From NCBI GenBank assembly GCA_004561445.1, contig SFVX01000004.1:1-10236 (forward strand): DNA of 10,236 nt. Reading direction: 5' to 3'. Every line of letters begins with the position of its first letter. Within the stretch, counting starts at the first letter, position 1. The notes beneath the pieces are model-generated. The model was not told the DNA's origin. It saw nothing but the letters and a program-made list of their open reading frames with translations, and did not search any database. The translations under genes were made by a program, and so were the position numbers. Shown piece after piece: positions 1 to 5,667 of the stretch. This DNA is from a bacterium (lineage in GTDB: Bacteria > Patescibacteriota > Saccharimonadia > Saccharimonadales > Saccharimonadaceae).

Positions 1-99
1 AACCGCTTTTAGGGGTGGTGGTCGGGGTAGGGGCTTGTTGGGGCAGCTGCGCCCATAGGGCGGTGCTGACCCGACAAGCCCCGAAGTGGTGGACATTCA
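1..99. repeat. 99-bp repeat, copy 1, with G-quadruplex motif and 53-nt hairpin
   Basis: This copy is identical base for base to 400-498, and its first 74 bases match the right end of the window (10163-10236). Within it, four GGGG runs at 12-15, 24-27, 30-33 and 40-43 form a G-quadruplex-capable motif on the plus strand. Bases 30-82 form a long imperfect hairpin: a 13-bp outer stem (one G-T pair), then CAGC/GCTG and CGCCC/GGGCG around an ATA loop. The exact copies show a maintained repeat. Function is unknown; replication, packaging or recombination are possible. Confidence 0.9.
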
Positions 100-150
100 G
101 CAGGTGAGGCATTTGTAGCCCCGAATTACGGGGCAGAAGGGGGTTAACGA

Positions 151-196
151 GCGATATGCGTGATTATCGCCGCCGATAATCATAAACGCATATCGC
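151..196. repeat. Bulged 19-bp hairpin
   Basis: GCGATATGCGT (151-161) pairs with ACGCATATCGC (186-196), and GATTATCG (162-169) with CGATAATC (174-181). The loop is CCGC, and one four-base bulge (ATAA, 182-185) lies on the 3' side. A long stem with an extrahelical bulge resembles folded-single-strand recombination or packaging sites, but no specific match is recognised. It is not followed by a clear T-tract, so a plain terminator is less likely. Confidence 0.75.
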
Positions 197-226
197 ATCA
201 TTTTGGTCTGGAGTACAGCGAGCTTT

Positions 227-294
227 AGGGGGTATTCGCAGTTTGTTGCTGCAAGCAGCAATACATAGCAGCAAGTTTGTTAAGGGGGTATTCG
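227..294. repeat. Pair of 12-bp direct repeats AGGGGGTATTCG
   Basis: AGGGGGTATTCG occurs at 227-238 and again at 283-294, 56 bp apart, flanking the TTGCTGC/GCAGCAA hairpin at 246-261. It may be an iteron-like or protein-binding pair. Only two copies are seen and the function is unknown. Confidence 0.55.
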
Positions 295-299
295 TTCAT

Positions 300-350
300 C
301 GCTTTTTCTGAGTTGGGGGGAACTGCAAGTCCCCTCACCGAAGAAAAGCG
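300..350. repeat. Imperfect hairpin
   Basis: CGCTTTT (300-306) pairs with AAAAGCG (344-350). Inside, TGAG (309-312) pairs with CTCA (334-337), and a GGG...ACT / AGTCCC arm closes on a GCA loop. Together with its neighbours it continues the run of hairpins between the two 99-bp repeats. Confidence 0.5.
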
Positions 351-362
351 AAGTGGATCAGA

Positions 363-387
363 GCGGACGGCTTAGCCGACACCGCAC
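363..387. repeat. 25-bp palindromic repeat, copy 1
   Basis: The element begins GCGGACGGCTTAGCCGACA and ends CCGCAC. It folds as nested stems GCGG/CCGC and CGGCT/AGCCG. Further copies lie at 737-761, 851-875 and 10126-10150. This copy and the one at 10126 stand directly before a 99-bp repeat, separated by a similar spacer starting AAGTAA. Confidence 0.8.
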
Positions 388-399
388 AAGTAAGGACCC

Positions 400-498
400 A
401 ACCGCTTTTAGGGGTGGTGGTCGGGGTAGGGGCTTGTTGGGGCAGCTGCGCCCATAGGGCGGTGCTGACCCGACAAGCCCCGAAGTGGTGGACATTCA
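400..498. repeat. 99-bp repeat, copy 2
   Basis: Identical to 1-99 at a spacing of 399 bp. The G-quadruplex motif falls at 411-442 and the 53-nt hairpin at 429-481. Identity stops abruptly at base 498. Confidence 0.9.
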
Positions 499-569
499 TG
501 GGGGCGGCTCTGCCGACATGGGTCCCATCCCGATAAGGCTCTCGGACACCGCTTTTTCGGTCAAGCGCA

Positions 570-662
570 GGGCAGGGTGGTGCGATGGCAGATTAGGGCA
601 AACGTGCGGGGGCGGTTTACCGATTCCCGCACGTTTGCCTCTGCCATCGCCCCACCTTGCCC
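570..662. repeat. 93-nt hairpin with 36 paired positions
   Basis: Three stacked stems are seen: 570-580 with 652-662 (11 bp, one G-T), 582-592 with 640-650 (11 bp, perfect), and 597-610 with 626-639 (14 bp, perfect). A T/C mismatch lies between the first two stems and a one-sided TTAG bulge at 593-596 between the last two. The 15-nt apical loop can form a small CGGT/ACCG hairpin. CCACCTTG of the outer arm (652-659) can instead pair with CAAGGTGG at 671-678, giving an alternative fold. It is the longest structure in the window and a strong candidate for an origin or packaging signal of a single-stranded genome. Confidence 0.8.
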
Positions 663-736
663 GAGGGCGACAAGGTGGTTCATGCCATCAAGGGCGACAG
701 CGTGAAGCGGTAATATTTTGCAGCAGGGAGAGCAGA

Positions 737-829
737 GCGGACGGCTTAGCCGACACCGCACAAATAACCAGGGCGGTTTATCCGCCCTACCTTAGAGCCG
801 TCTGCCTCCAGATGTCGTCCGCTTGTCGG
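737..829. repeat. 93-bp direct repeat, unit 1
   Basis: Nearly identical to 851-943 (two substitutions seen), with a 114-bp period. The unit starts with the 25-bp palindromic repeat (737-761) and contains a hairpin AGGGCGG/CCGCCCT at 770-788. Confidence 0.85.
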
Positions 830-850
830 TTTAAGCAGGGAGCAAGCAAA

Positions 851-943
851 GCGGACGGCTTAGCCGACACCGCACAAATAACCAGGGCGGTTTATCCGCC
901 CTACCTTAGAGCCGCCTGCCTCCAGATGCCGTCCGCTTGTCGG
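851..943. repeat. 93-bp direct repeat, unit 2
   Basis: Second unit of the tandem pair. It includes the 25-bp palindromic repeat at 851-875 and the AGGGCGG/CCGCCCT hairpin at 884-902. Its 3' part takes part in the perfect 20-bp stem at 911-965, which unit 1 lacks. Confidence 0.85.
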
Positions 944-965
944 GCGGCATCTGGAGGCAGGCGGC
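911..965. repeat. Perfect 20-bp inverted repeat
   Basis: Bases 911-930 and 946-965 are perfect reverse complements, with a 15-nt loop. The left arm belongs to tandem unit 2; the right arm is an inverted partial copy of the same unit, so a fragment of the repeat seems to have been duplicated in inverse orientation. There is no adjacent T-tract. Confidence 0.8.
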
Positions 966-1069
966 GGTTATCATTTAAGCAGGATGGAAGCAGGGGCAAA
1001 ATACTATCTTTGAGAACCAGGAGCCATCAGACATATTCAGAATTTTTTTGGTGGTTTTGTCATTCGCAC

Positions 1070-1089
1070 GGCGATACTACTGTATCGCC
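1070..1089. repeat. Hairpin, 8-bp stem
   Basis: GGCGATAC and GTATCGCC pair around a TACT loop. No T-tract follows on either strand, so terminator function is not supported. Confidence 0.5.
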
Positions 1090-1297
1090 TAAAAGGCGCA
1101 TCCCAGTTATTATCCTCCTATCATCTTGCTATCATTTAGCTTTTATCTTCAAGGTGGTTGTCTGTTTTTGTAATGTATTTTTATTTTGTTATGTGTTCTT
1201 ACTATTATTTATTGGAGTGTTTTTGACAAAGTATCATTAATTTAGTTATATTTTTACTTTATTTATATTTTGTAAGTGGTTGGTACAACGAGTTTTG

Positions 1298-1351
1298 GGT
1301 CAACTCTTTTGAAGTTGACCTATAAATCAATTTCCCATCGTTGGGAATTTG
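1298..1351 (-). terminator. Two hairpins downstream of rep, possible terminator
   Basis: On the coding strand, just after the rep stop codon, bases 1328-1351 form TTCCCA/TGGGAA plus flanking pairs. Bases 1298-1320 form GGTCAACT/AGTTGACC around a 7-nt loop. Neither is followed by a clean U-tract, so a classical Rho-independent terminator is only possible. Their position at the end of the replication operon is the main support. Confidence 0.4.
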
Positions 1352-1361
1352 ATAGTTATCA

Positions 1362-2867
1362 TTAAAAAGGCAAGTCGTAAAGTATTTCTTTAACGTCTGG
1401 CTGCATTGTTTTTCCGCTCCAAAAATCGATTTCAGCTTTTGAGTGTTGCAGCTTCAACTTCGCTTCTTTGTAAGCTTCTTCTGCTCGTTGAAGGAATAAT
1501 GCTACGTATTGACGCTTGTTTCTCTTGATGTATGATTTCTGTTGTATTGTCAGAGTGTTATTCTTCCACTTTTCAACCCAATCAAGACTTTCAAATGTGT
1601 CCATAGCTACGAGTTCCATCTGTTGATCATCTTCTATTTGCTTTTTCAGATTTTCGGCTCGTTTCATTTCTGCATCCGTCATATAATAGTTGCCGTGTGA
1701 TAGAGTTAAATAGTGAACAAGTTCCAGACATTTGTTTCTGATGTCTTCTGGTAATCTGTAGCCTTGGTTATCTTTTGACATTCGTATCAATCTGTTGCAG
1801 ATTATCTTCTCTGTTCGTGTTGGGTCTTCTTTCTCTGTTACTCGATGAGGTTTGAAGGTGTTCTCCAAGTTCTTCTCAGTATATAATATAATCGGTGTAC
1901 ATCTGTCTTTTCTTAGAGGTTGTCCATCCTTATTATATTCTGCCTTGACGAAGTTCAGACACCACTTTGATAAGAGAAGGAACATCAATAAGCATCTTTC
2001 CCTTGTCAGAAACTTGGTTAAGCCGATTGATAACACATGTTGTTTATCTATTGTTATCCAATTTCGGGCTTCTGATTTGATGGAAAATTCTACTCTCCAC
2101 ACCTTGACCTCTTCCACTTCATTAATGGTTTTTTCTTCTTCTGTCTTAGTACCGGGCTTGACTATTACCATCTTTGAGCGTTTCTCTTCAATTCCGGTCT
2201 TTTTATCTTTGTAGTCATACACAACCTTTTGTAGGTCGCACAATCCTGCCTTTACCCAACAATCCTTTATATAGAGTTTATCACTTGCTTCTTTAAGTTC
2301 CAGAGTTTTGTCGTATATTTTAGTTGAGAGTGGGGAAGAAGCTGCACCCCATTTGATAGAGTTCCAGCTTCTTCCGTCTGCTCTTTCACAGCCATGTGCG
2401 TTTATTCTTGAATTTCTGTTTTTGAGAATGGAGCCTGCCATATATTTCTTAATTAATGTTTCTGGGTTCATACCATTATCAAATACAAGTTGGTCACACG
2501 CAATATCAATGCGTGTGATACCTTTATACTGATAATTGTATTTAACGAGAAATTCCTGCAGTTGTTGGATTGGGTTGTATGTATATAGTGTTCTGTTTGC
2601 AAGTCTGATATGGCAGCTACCTTTCTCAAAGATACCGCCATTTTCTTTGAGTGAATAAGGATCACGTCTTATTTCGAGAAATGGTTTCCCATGTTCATTT
2701 AGCAGCGTAAACATCTGTTTGTAGAGTGGAGTACCATATTCACGTACACACACATTCCATCCCAAACGCTGAAAGTATTGAGCGTCTTTGTTGGCATCGT
2801 CTTCGATACAGAAAACTTCAAGCCAGTCCAAATTCACGCATTTTGTTGCAGGTTCCATCTTTTTCAT
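1362..2867 (-). CDS. Rolling-circle replication initiator, Rep_trans-like
   Basis: A 501-aa protein resembling the replication initiation factor family (Pfam Rep_trans) of filamentous phages and pT181-type plasmids, which nick the double-strand origin and start rolling-circle synthesis. Visible landmarks are LDWLEVFC near residues 13-20, ITRIDIACD at 117-125, STKIYDK at 181-187 and VWRVEFSIK at 256-264, matching in order the DWL, RxDxxxD, (R/K)xYxK and RxE blocks of the family. The catalytic Tyr usually expected two residues before the glycine upstream of the YxK block is not evident here, where the sequence reads SIKWG (170-174). The C-terminal ~200 residues are charged and not recognised. 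The start follows the previous stop after a single base (TAA-A-ATG), so translation is probably coupled. It is the last gene of the replication operon. Confidence 0.85.
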   Translation of the reverse strand: MKKMEPATKCVNLDWLEVFCIEDDANKDAQYFQRLGWNVCVREYGTPLYKQMFTLLNEHGKPFLEIRRDPYSLKENGGIFEKGSCHIRLANRTLYTYNPIQQLQEFLVKYNYQYKGITRIDIACDQLVFDNGMNPETLIKKYMAGSILKNRNSRINAHGCERADGRSWNSIKWGAASSPLSTKIYDKTLELKEASDKLYIKDCWVKAGLCDLQKVVYDYKDKKTGIEEKRSKMVIVKPGTKTEEEKTINEVEEVKVWRVEFSIKSEARNWITIDKQHVLSIGLTKFLTRERCLLMFLLLSKWCLNFVKAEYNKDGQPLRKDRCTPIILYTEKNLENTFKPHRVTEKEDPTRTEKIICNRLIRMSKDNQGYRLPEDIRNKCLELVHYLTLSHGNYYMTDAEMKRAENLKKQIEDDQQMELVAMDTFESLDWVEKWKNNTLTIQQKSYIKRNKRQYVALFLQRAEEAYKEAKLKLQHSKAEIDFWSGKTMQPDVKEILYDLPF

Positions 2868-2868
2868 T

Positions 2869-3111
2869 TTATAGTGAAATTTCGTTTGTTAATTTATTAT
2901 TTTTGTAAACTCTCACCATATTATCACATTCAGTAGCTACAATTGTCATTTTGTTTCCATTTTCGTGAATGAGGTTGTATCTTGATTCAGCCAGTCGCTC
3001 ATTAAACCCGAAATCTATCAATTTGTATCCGTCTTTAATGAGTTCTTTAGCATTGACGAATGCGATATGATGAATTTTAGATTCATTCAAATTCTTACTT
3101 CTTGCGCCCAT
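2869..3111 (-). CDS. Unknown 80-aa protein of the replication operon
   Basis: Not recognised. It is a small soluble protein with a basic N-terminus and mixed alpha/beta-looking sequence, without Cys pairs or membrane segments. Its first 25 bases overlap the end of the upstream 134-aa gene; no other ATG precedes the conserved-looking middle part, so the start is fairly safe unless a non-ATG codon is used. It ends one base before rep. The tight packing between SSB and Rep genes suggests a role in DNA replication or its control, which is inference from position only. Confidence 0.65.
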   Translation of the reverse strand: MGARSKNLNESKIHHIAFVNAKELIKDGYKLIDFGFNERLAESRYNLIHENGNKMTIVATECDNMVRVYKNNKLTNEISL

Positions 3112-3491
3112 GTTTCAAGTGTTTTAATTTCTGCTTCGATACCCTGGGCATACCATCTGAAAAATGCTGCATATTTTCCGTTGCCAACATTATTCTTCAT
3201 CTGATTATATAATTGCCAGGGTTGTTTTTTATATTTTTCGATGTAGATATTAATTTCTAACCAATATGTTTCATGCGGGAATCCGTCTTCGTAGTCCATA
3301 CAAGTTTCCATCTCAAGCGTTAAGGAATCTTCGATGAGTTCTTGCATTTTTCCATGTGCTTGCGACAAAGCAATCTGGCTTATGCCCTCGAAAGATTTCA
3401 GTTTGCTCTGCATGATAGTAGCTCGTTGCCACATACATTTAAACAGATTCCCTGCATATATCACATATTGTTGCAAAGTCAACGTTATCAT
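3087..3491 (-). CDS. Unknown 134-aa protein between ssb and rep
   Basis: Not recognised. It is mostly helical-looking and rich in Gln, Glu, Lys and aromatic residues (for example AAFFRWYAQGIEAEIKTLETW near the C-terminus). It has no signal peptide or membrane helix. Its ATG overlaps the stop of the SSB gene as ATGA, the typical arrangement for coupled translation, and its end overlaps the next gene by 25 bases. Co-expression with SSB and Rep is therefore very likely. Function is unknown; an accessory replication factor is a guess from context. Confidence 0.7.
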   Translation of the reverse strand: MITLTLQQYVIYAGNLFKCMWQRATIMQSKLKSFEGISQIALSQAHGKMQELIEDSLTLEMETCMDYEDGFPHETYWLEINIYIEKYKKQPWQLYNQMKNNVGNGKYAAFFRWYAQGIEAEIKTLETWAQEVRI

Positions 3492-3886
3492 TTCTTTGCT
3501 TTATGTTTTGATTCTGGTGGTGTTTGCTGCTGCGGTGTTGGCTGTTGAGTTTGAGCTTCTTCTTTGCTACCGCCACACAATTCAATTTCACGGACGAAAA
3601 GGTTCACTCCTGCTTCCATCTGGTGTGTCTTTGGCGATGAATAGACGACTATCTGAGCGTTGCCACGCACGAAAACTTTTGTACCCTTTTTGAGATAAGG
3701 CAATATGTTGCCTCCTTCTCCATTCATTGAGCAAGAAACCCATTGTGTTGATTTCTTAATCTCCCCAGTACTCTTGTCTGTCCATGCATCCGTGTTCGCA
3801 ATTCTGAAAGAAACATATTTGTTTCCGTTGTACACTTGCAACTGAGCGTCTGCACCCAGGTTGCCAATAATTTCCATTTTAATCAT
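3488..3886 (-). CDS. ssb: Single-stranded DNA-binding protein
   Basis: A 132-aa OB-fold SSB that would coat single-stranded replication intermediates. Residues 1-105 carry the usual order of blocks: IGNLGADAQLQ at the start, then VSFRIANTDAW, TQWVSCSMNGEGGNILPYL, KKGTKVFVRGNAQIVVY and the final strand GVNLFVREIELCGG. The tail from about 106 is Gln/Pro-rich and ends HKAKK. It lacks the acidic D-D-x-x-P-F tip through which cellular SSBs recruit host proteins, so this is a divergent phage or plasmid type. It starts four bases after the upstream stop and overlaps the next gene by ATGA. Its presence fits replication through single-stranded DNA. Confidence 0.92.
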   Translation of the reverse strand: MIKMEIIGNLGADAQLQVYNGNKYVSFRIANTDAWTDKSTGEIKKSTQWVSCSMNGEGGNILPYLKKGTKVFVRGNAQIVVYSSPKTHQMEAGVNLFVREIELCGGSKEEAQTQQPTPQQQTPPESKHKAKK

Positions 3887-3890
3887 ACGT

Positions 3891-4136
3891 TTATTGTTTT
3901 AATTTACTATTATGGTTTTTTCTGCCATGCAGATTTTCCTTTCTATTTTTGTCGTATCTTCGAAAGATTATAGCTTCCTCTCGCCAAGGTGGTAAGCAAA
4001 CACCGACCTCCTCGGGATGGCAGGACACCAATCTTTTGAAGTAGCAACCTCTACATCTGTCAACTGCTTTAACGATTTGCAATCTTATGCCGTTGAACTT
4101 GATGATGGTTCCGATATTTAGCATTTTTAGTTCCAT
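3891..4136 (-). CDS. Small Cys-rich protein, possible zinc-binding
   Basis: An 81-aa protein. After an N-terminal IGTIIKFNGIRLQIVKA stretch come four cysteines at residues 28, 31, 39 and 47 (CRGC, then two single Cys), followed by EEAIIFRR and a very basic tail. The layout resembles small proteins common in Bacteroidales mobile elements, where a CxGC pair is followed by two further Cys and a short beta strand. Metal binding is plausible but not proven. It lies four bases before ssb and 75 bases after the winged-helix gene, a spacer that can form two small hairpins. It may bind DNA or a partner in replication; this is inference. Confidence 0.7.
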   Translation of the reverse strand: MELKMLNIGTIIKFNGIRLQIVKAVDRCRGCYFKRLVSCHPEEVGVCLPPWREEAIIFRRYDKNRKENLHGRKNHNSKLKQ

Positions 4137-4211
4137 GTCGATTGGACTTTTAAGTTTTTGGAAAACGACTTAGGTTTTCTTCGATTGTAACGAAGCAAGT
4201 ACCATATCAGA

Positions 4212-4433
4212 TTAAATTTTTTCATATACACATATATCAGCATTACCGATATATTTGAATTTTTGCATTGATAGCTGCCCTCTACATACCATTTTATTCA
4301 TCAGTCTTCGAACTGCTTGTTTGTTGGTAGTGTATAGTCGTGAAGCTACATCAGAGATTCTTACTTTTTCACCTTTAGCTATCACTTTTCTTATGTTAGC
4401 TGTTGTTATTCTTTCATAATTTTTAATTGCCAT
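4212..4433 (-). CDS. Winged-helix DNA-binding protein, 73 aa
   Basis: A small basic protein whose middle (about residues 24-52, VRISDVASRLYTTNKQAVRRLMNKM) reads as a helix-turn-helix: a helix, a turn, then a recognition helix rich in Arg and Lys. It is followed by a two-strand wing (QLSMQKFKYIG, ICVYEKI). It is the first gene after the structured RNA and terminator at 4526-4644 and heads the replication operon, so it may control that operon or help Rep at the origin. Family identity is uncertain. Confidence 0.65.
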   Translation of the reverse strand: MAIKNYERITTANIRKVIAKGEKVRISDVASRLYTTNKQAVRRLMNKMVCRGQLSMQKFKYIGNADICVYEKI

Positions 4434-4525
4434 AAGCTATTCGGTTTTTATTTATCATATTTTGAGGAAACTTCGAAAAACAATATATGTAAGCAACATT
4501 ATAGAAAATAGGAACATTGCAAAAT

Positions 4526-4565
4526 AAAAAAAGCTCCGTGGAGGTGTTTAATCGTCCACGAAGCT
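4526..4565 (-). terminator. Rho-independent terminator or attenuator
   Basis: On the coding strand an 11-bp stem (4565-4555 with 4542-4532, one G-U) closes a 12-nt loop and is followed by a run of seven U (4532-4526). It ends the structured RNA that starts at the promoter 4637-4668. It stands ~95 bases before the winged-helix gene, for which no better promoter is visible, so partial read-through (attenuation) is plausible. Confidence 0.85.
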
Positions 4566-4632
4566 CTTGCTATCGTTAGCCTTATGCCGTTCGGAAGTCG
4601 CTCCTCAGCGTTGCTCCTATGCTCATAAGGTC
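4526..4632 (-). ncRNA. Candidate small RNA or regulatory leader, ~105 nt
   Basis: A strong promoter on one side and an intrinsic terminator on the other delimit about 105 nt with no coding frame. On the coding strand the RNA begins with a hairpin closed by CCTTATG/CATAAGG (4630-4624 with 4586-4580) that contains an inner CGCT-loop-AGCG. Then comes a short linker GCTAACGATAGC (4580-4569), followed by the terminator stem. The linker segment AACGATAGC is the exact complement of GCTATCGTT, found just before the start codons at 9443 and 8221; eight of these bases also match before 9801. This suggests a trans-acting antisense RNA against early genes. Alternatives are an attenuator leader for the replication operon, or a DNA-level binding motif. 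Confidence 0.55.
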
Positions 4633-5203
4633 AGTGCAAAGTTATCTTGTTCTTTATAGATTTCCAAATTTTTTTGAGATTATTTTTGTGGTCAAACGCA
4701 TATTTAACAATCAATCCGATTATAATTATAATAATCGAACTAACTAACCAATTTCTTTTTTGCGTTTTAACACTTGATTCGGTGTTTTGTTTATTTTCTT
4801 TTGCTTGTACCTTTTCTTTCATCTTTGTTTCTTTATTTATATTTTGTTCCAGGGAGGAAGATTCAGAAATCTTTATTTTGATTTTTCCTTTTCCCGGAAG
4901 ACTTCCTATTTCCGGAAGTTTTTCTGTTCCCAGAAGCTTTGGAATTGTAGGCAAATCTGGCTTTAGCAGATATTTTGGTATCTCAGTTGTGTTTGAGGTA
5001 TCGGGATTCTGTATGTTGCCAAAATCTCGTTCATATTCCCACTCTATAGAATATTCTTTATCAATTTTTCTTTTGTCTGAAGTTGTTGCAGACGAATCGA
5101 TATTGATATTTGTTTCTTTTGTCGTTTTTGAGATTTCTTTTTTCGTTGTCGCACAAGAACCCAATACCAATATCATTATGAAGGTATATATGATTTTTAT
5201 CAT
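4631..5203 (-). CDS. Unimolecular spanin candidate (lipoprotein with C-terminal TM)
   Basis: A 190-aa protein with a lipoprotein signal peptide (hydrophobic 5-14, lipobox LGSC, lipidated Cys17). A Thr/Ser/Lys-rich periplasmic segment follows, with a Pro-rich stretch at about 76-104 (IPKYLLKPDLPTIPKLL). A single membrane helix at about 152-170 precedes a basic C-terminal tail. An N-terminal outer-membrane lipid anchor plus a C-terminal inner-membrane helix is the defining topology of u-spanins such as phage T1 gp11, which fuse the two membranes in the last step of lysis. The gene follows the endolysin with overlapping stop and start (TAATG), as expected for a lysis cassette. The promoter of the downstream RNA lies inside its last codons. 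No sequence homology is claimed; the call rests on topology and context. Confidence 0.65.
   Translation of the reverse strand: MIKIIYTFIMILVLGSCATTKKEISKTTKETNINIDSSATTSDKRKIDKEYSIEWEYERDFGNIQNPDTSNTTEIPKYLLKPDLPTIPKLLGTEKLPEIGSLPGKGKIKIKISESSSLEQNINKETKMKEKVQAKENKQNTESSVKTQKRNWLVSSIIIIIIGLIVKYAFDHKNNLKKIWKSIKNKITLH
4637..4668 (-). promoter_or_regulatory. Bacteroidetes-type promoter inside the spanin gene
   Basis: On the coding strand TTTG (4668-4665), a 20-nt spacer and TAACTTTG (4644-4637) match the TTTG / TAnnTTTG consensus of the Bacteroidetes primary sigma factor at ideal spacing. Transcription would start near 4630 and yield the structured RNA ending at 4526. Confidence 0.75.
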
Positions 5204-5667
5204 TATTTCGCAATATAATTAAAATTGAAGTGATGTCTTGGTGTTTTGTTCATGTCCCATTGTACGTGTAGCCATTGCGCAGATGGCGAATGTTCAAATA
5301 AGACTGTATCAACAGAAGGAATTTCTTTTAGCAGGTTAAACAATTCTGTTGCTTCCGTTAGAGAATTGATATGAATGTCTGCTGCATTTCCTTGCATGTG
5401 CCAAGAATTTGCCACACCGCCCACAAGCTTATTAAGTTTTGGGCATCTGTATCCAGAACCAATGATTACTGGTTTGCCGTGTAATCGTCTCAGAGGATCA
5501 AGTACCATGTCCACTCCATATTGGAGATTTTTCACGACATCAGCAGGAGGTGTGTTGTCAATATGATATTTCGCAGCCGTACATGACTTTGTAAATTCTG
5601 AGAGTTTGAAAAATTCACTCTTGATTGTTGCAGTTTTTGCTATTTGAGGTTTGGCCATAGTTTCCAA
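5203..5667 (-). CDS. Peptidase M15 family endolysin
   Basis: A 154-aa zinc peptidase of the M15 type (D-Ala-D-Ala carboxypeptidase/L,D-endopeptidase fold), which cuts peptide cross-links of peptidoglycan. Visible motifs are FFKLSEF near residue 20, GSGYRC at 70-75, SWHMQGNAADIH at 88-99 giving zinc ligands His90 and Asp97, and WLHVQWD at 132-138 giving the third ligand His134. Length is normal for single-domain phage versions. There is no signal peptide, so export through a holin is expected. The annotated ATG at 5667 overlaps the holin gene by 53 bases; an ATG three codons downstream (MAKPQ) is an alternative. It ends overlapping the spanin start. Confidence 0.88.
   Translation of the reverse strand: METMAKPQIAKTATIKSEFFKLSEFTKSCTAAKYHIDNTPPADVVKNLQYGVDMVLDPLRRLHGKPVIIGSGYRCPKLNKLVGGVANSWHMQGNAADIHINSLTEATELFNLLKEIPSVDTVLFEHSPSAQWLHVQWDMNKTPRHHFNFNYIAK

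Larger units (their letters stand above)
1..1361. other. GC-rich, hairpin-packed non-coding region downstream of rep
   Basis: No convincing gene lies here. The first ~970 bases are much richer in G and C than the coding part and hold the 99-bp repeats, bulged hairpins, tandem repeats and four-copy palindromic elements listed separately, plus a small hairpin at 118-134 (GCCCCG/CGGGGC) and another at 246-261 (TTGCTGC/GCAGCAA). From about 990 to 1361 the sequence turns AT-rich and holds only a few hairpins downstream of rep. If the molecule is circular, this region continues into 9802-10162 and makes a 1.7-kb non-coding block, the natural place for replication origins, a packaging signal and an attachment site. 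The open frames here are translations of repeats. Confidence 0.7.

Noticed and set aside
706..720. Minus strand AAATATTAC, close to the TAATATTAC origin of CRESS viruses
   Set aside because: One mismatch, not in a hairpin loop, and the Rep here is of the Rep_trans type, not CRESS.
561..761. Minus-strand open frame of 66 codons
   Set aside because: It lies entirely in the 93-nt hairpin and repeat DNA; the arms of the palindrome create open frames on both strands.
1005..1012. TATCTTTG on the plus strand, a -7 box match
   Set aside because: No -33 element upstream and no gene or clear RNA downstream on that strand; likely chance.
485..1240. Long plus-strand open frame of 251 codons
   Set aside because: It begins with a non-ATG codon, runs through the big hairpin and both tandem repeats, and its peptide merely repeats the translated repeat units. 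Codon content is unlike the real genes and it is on the opposite strand.
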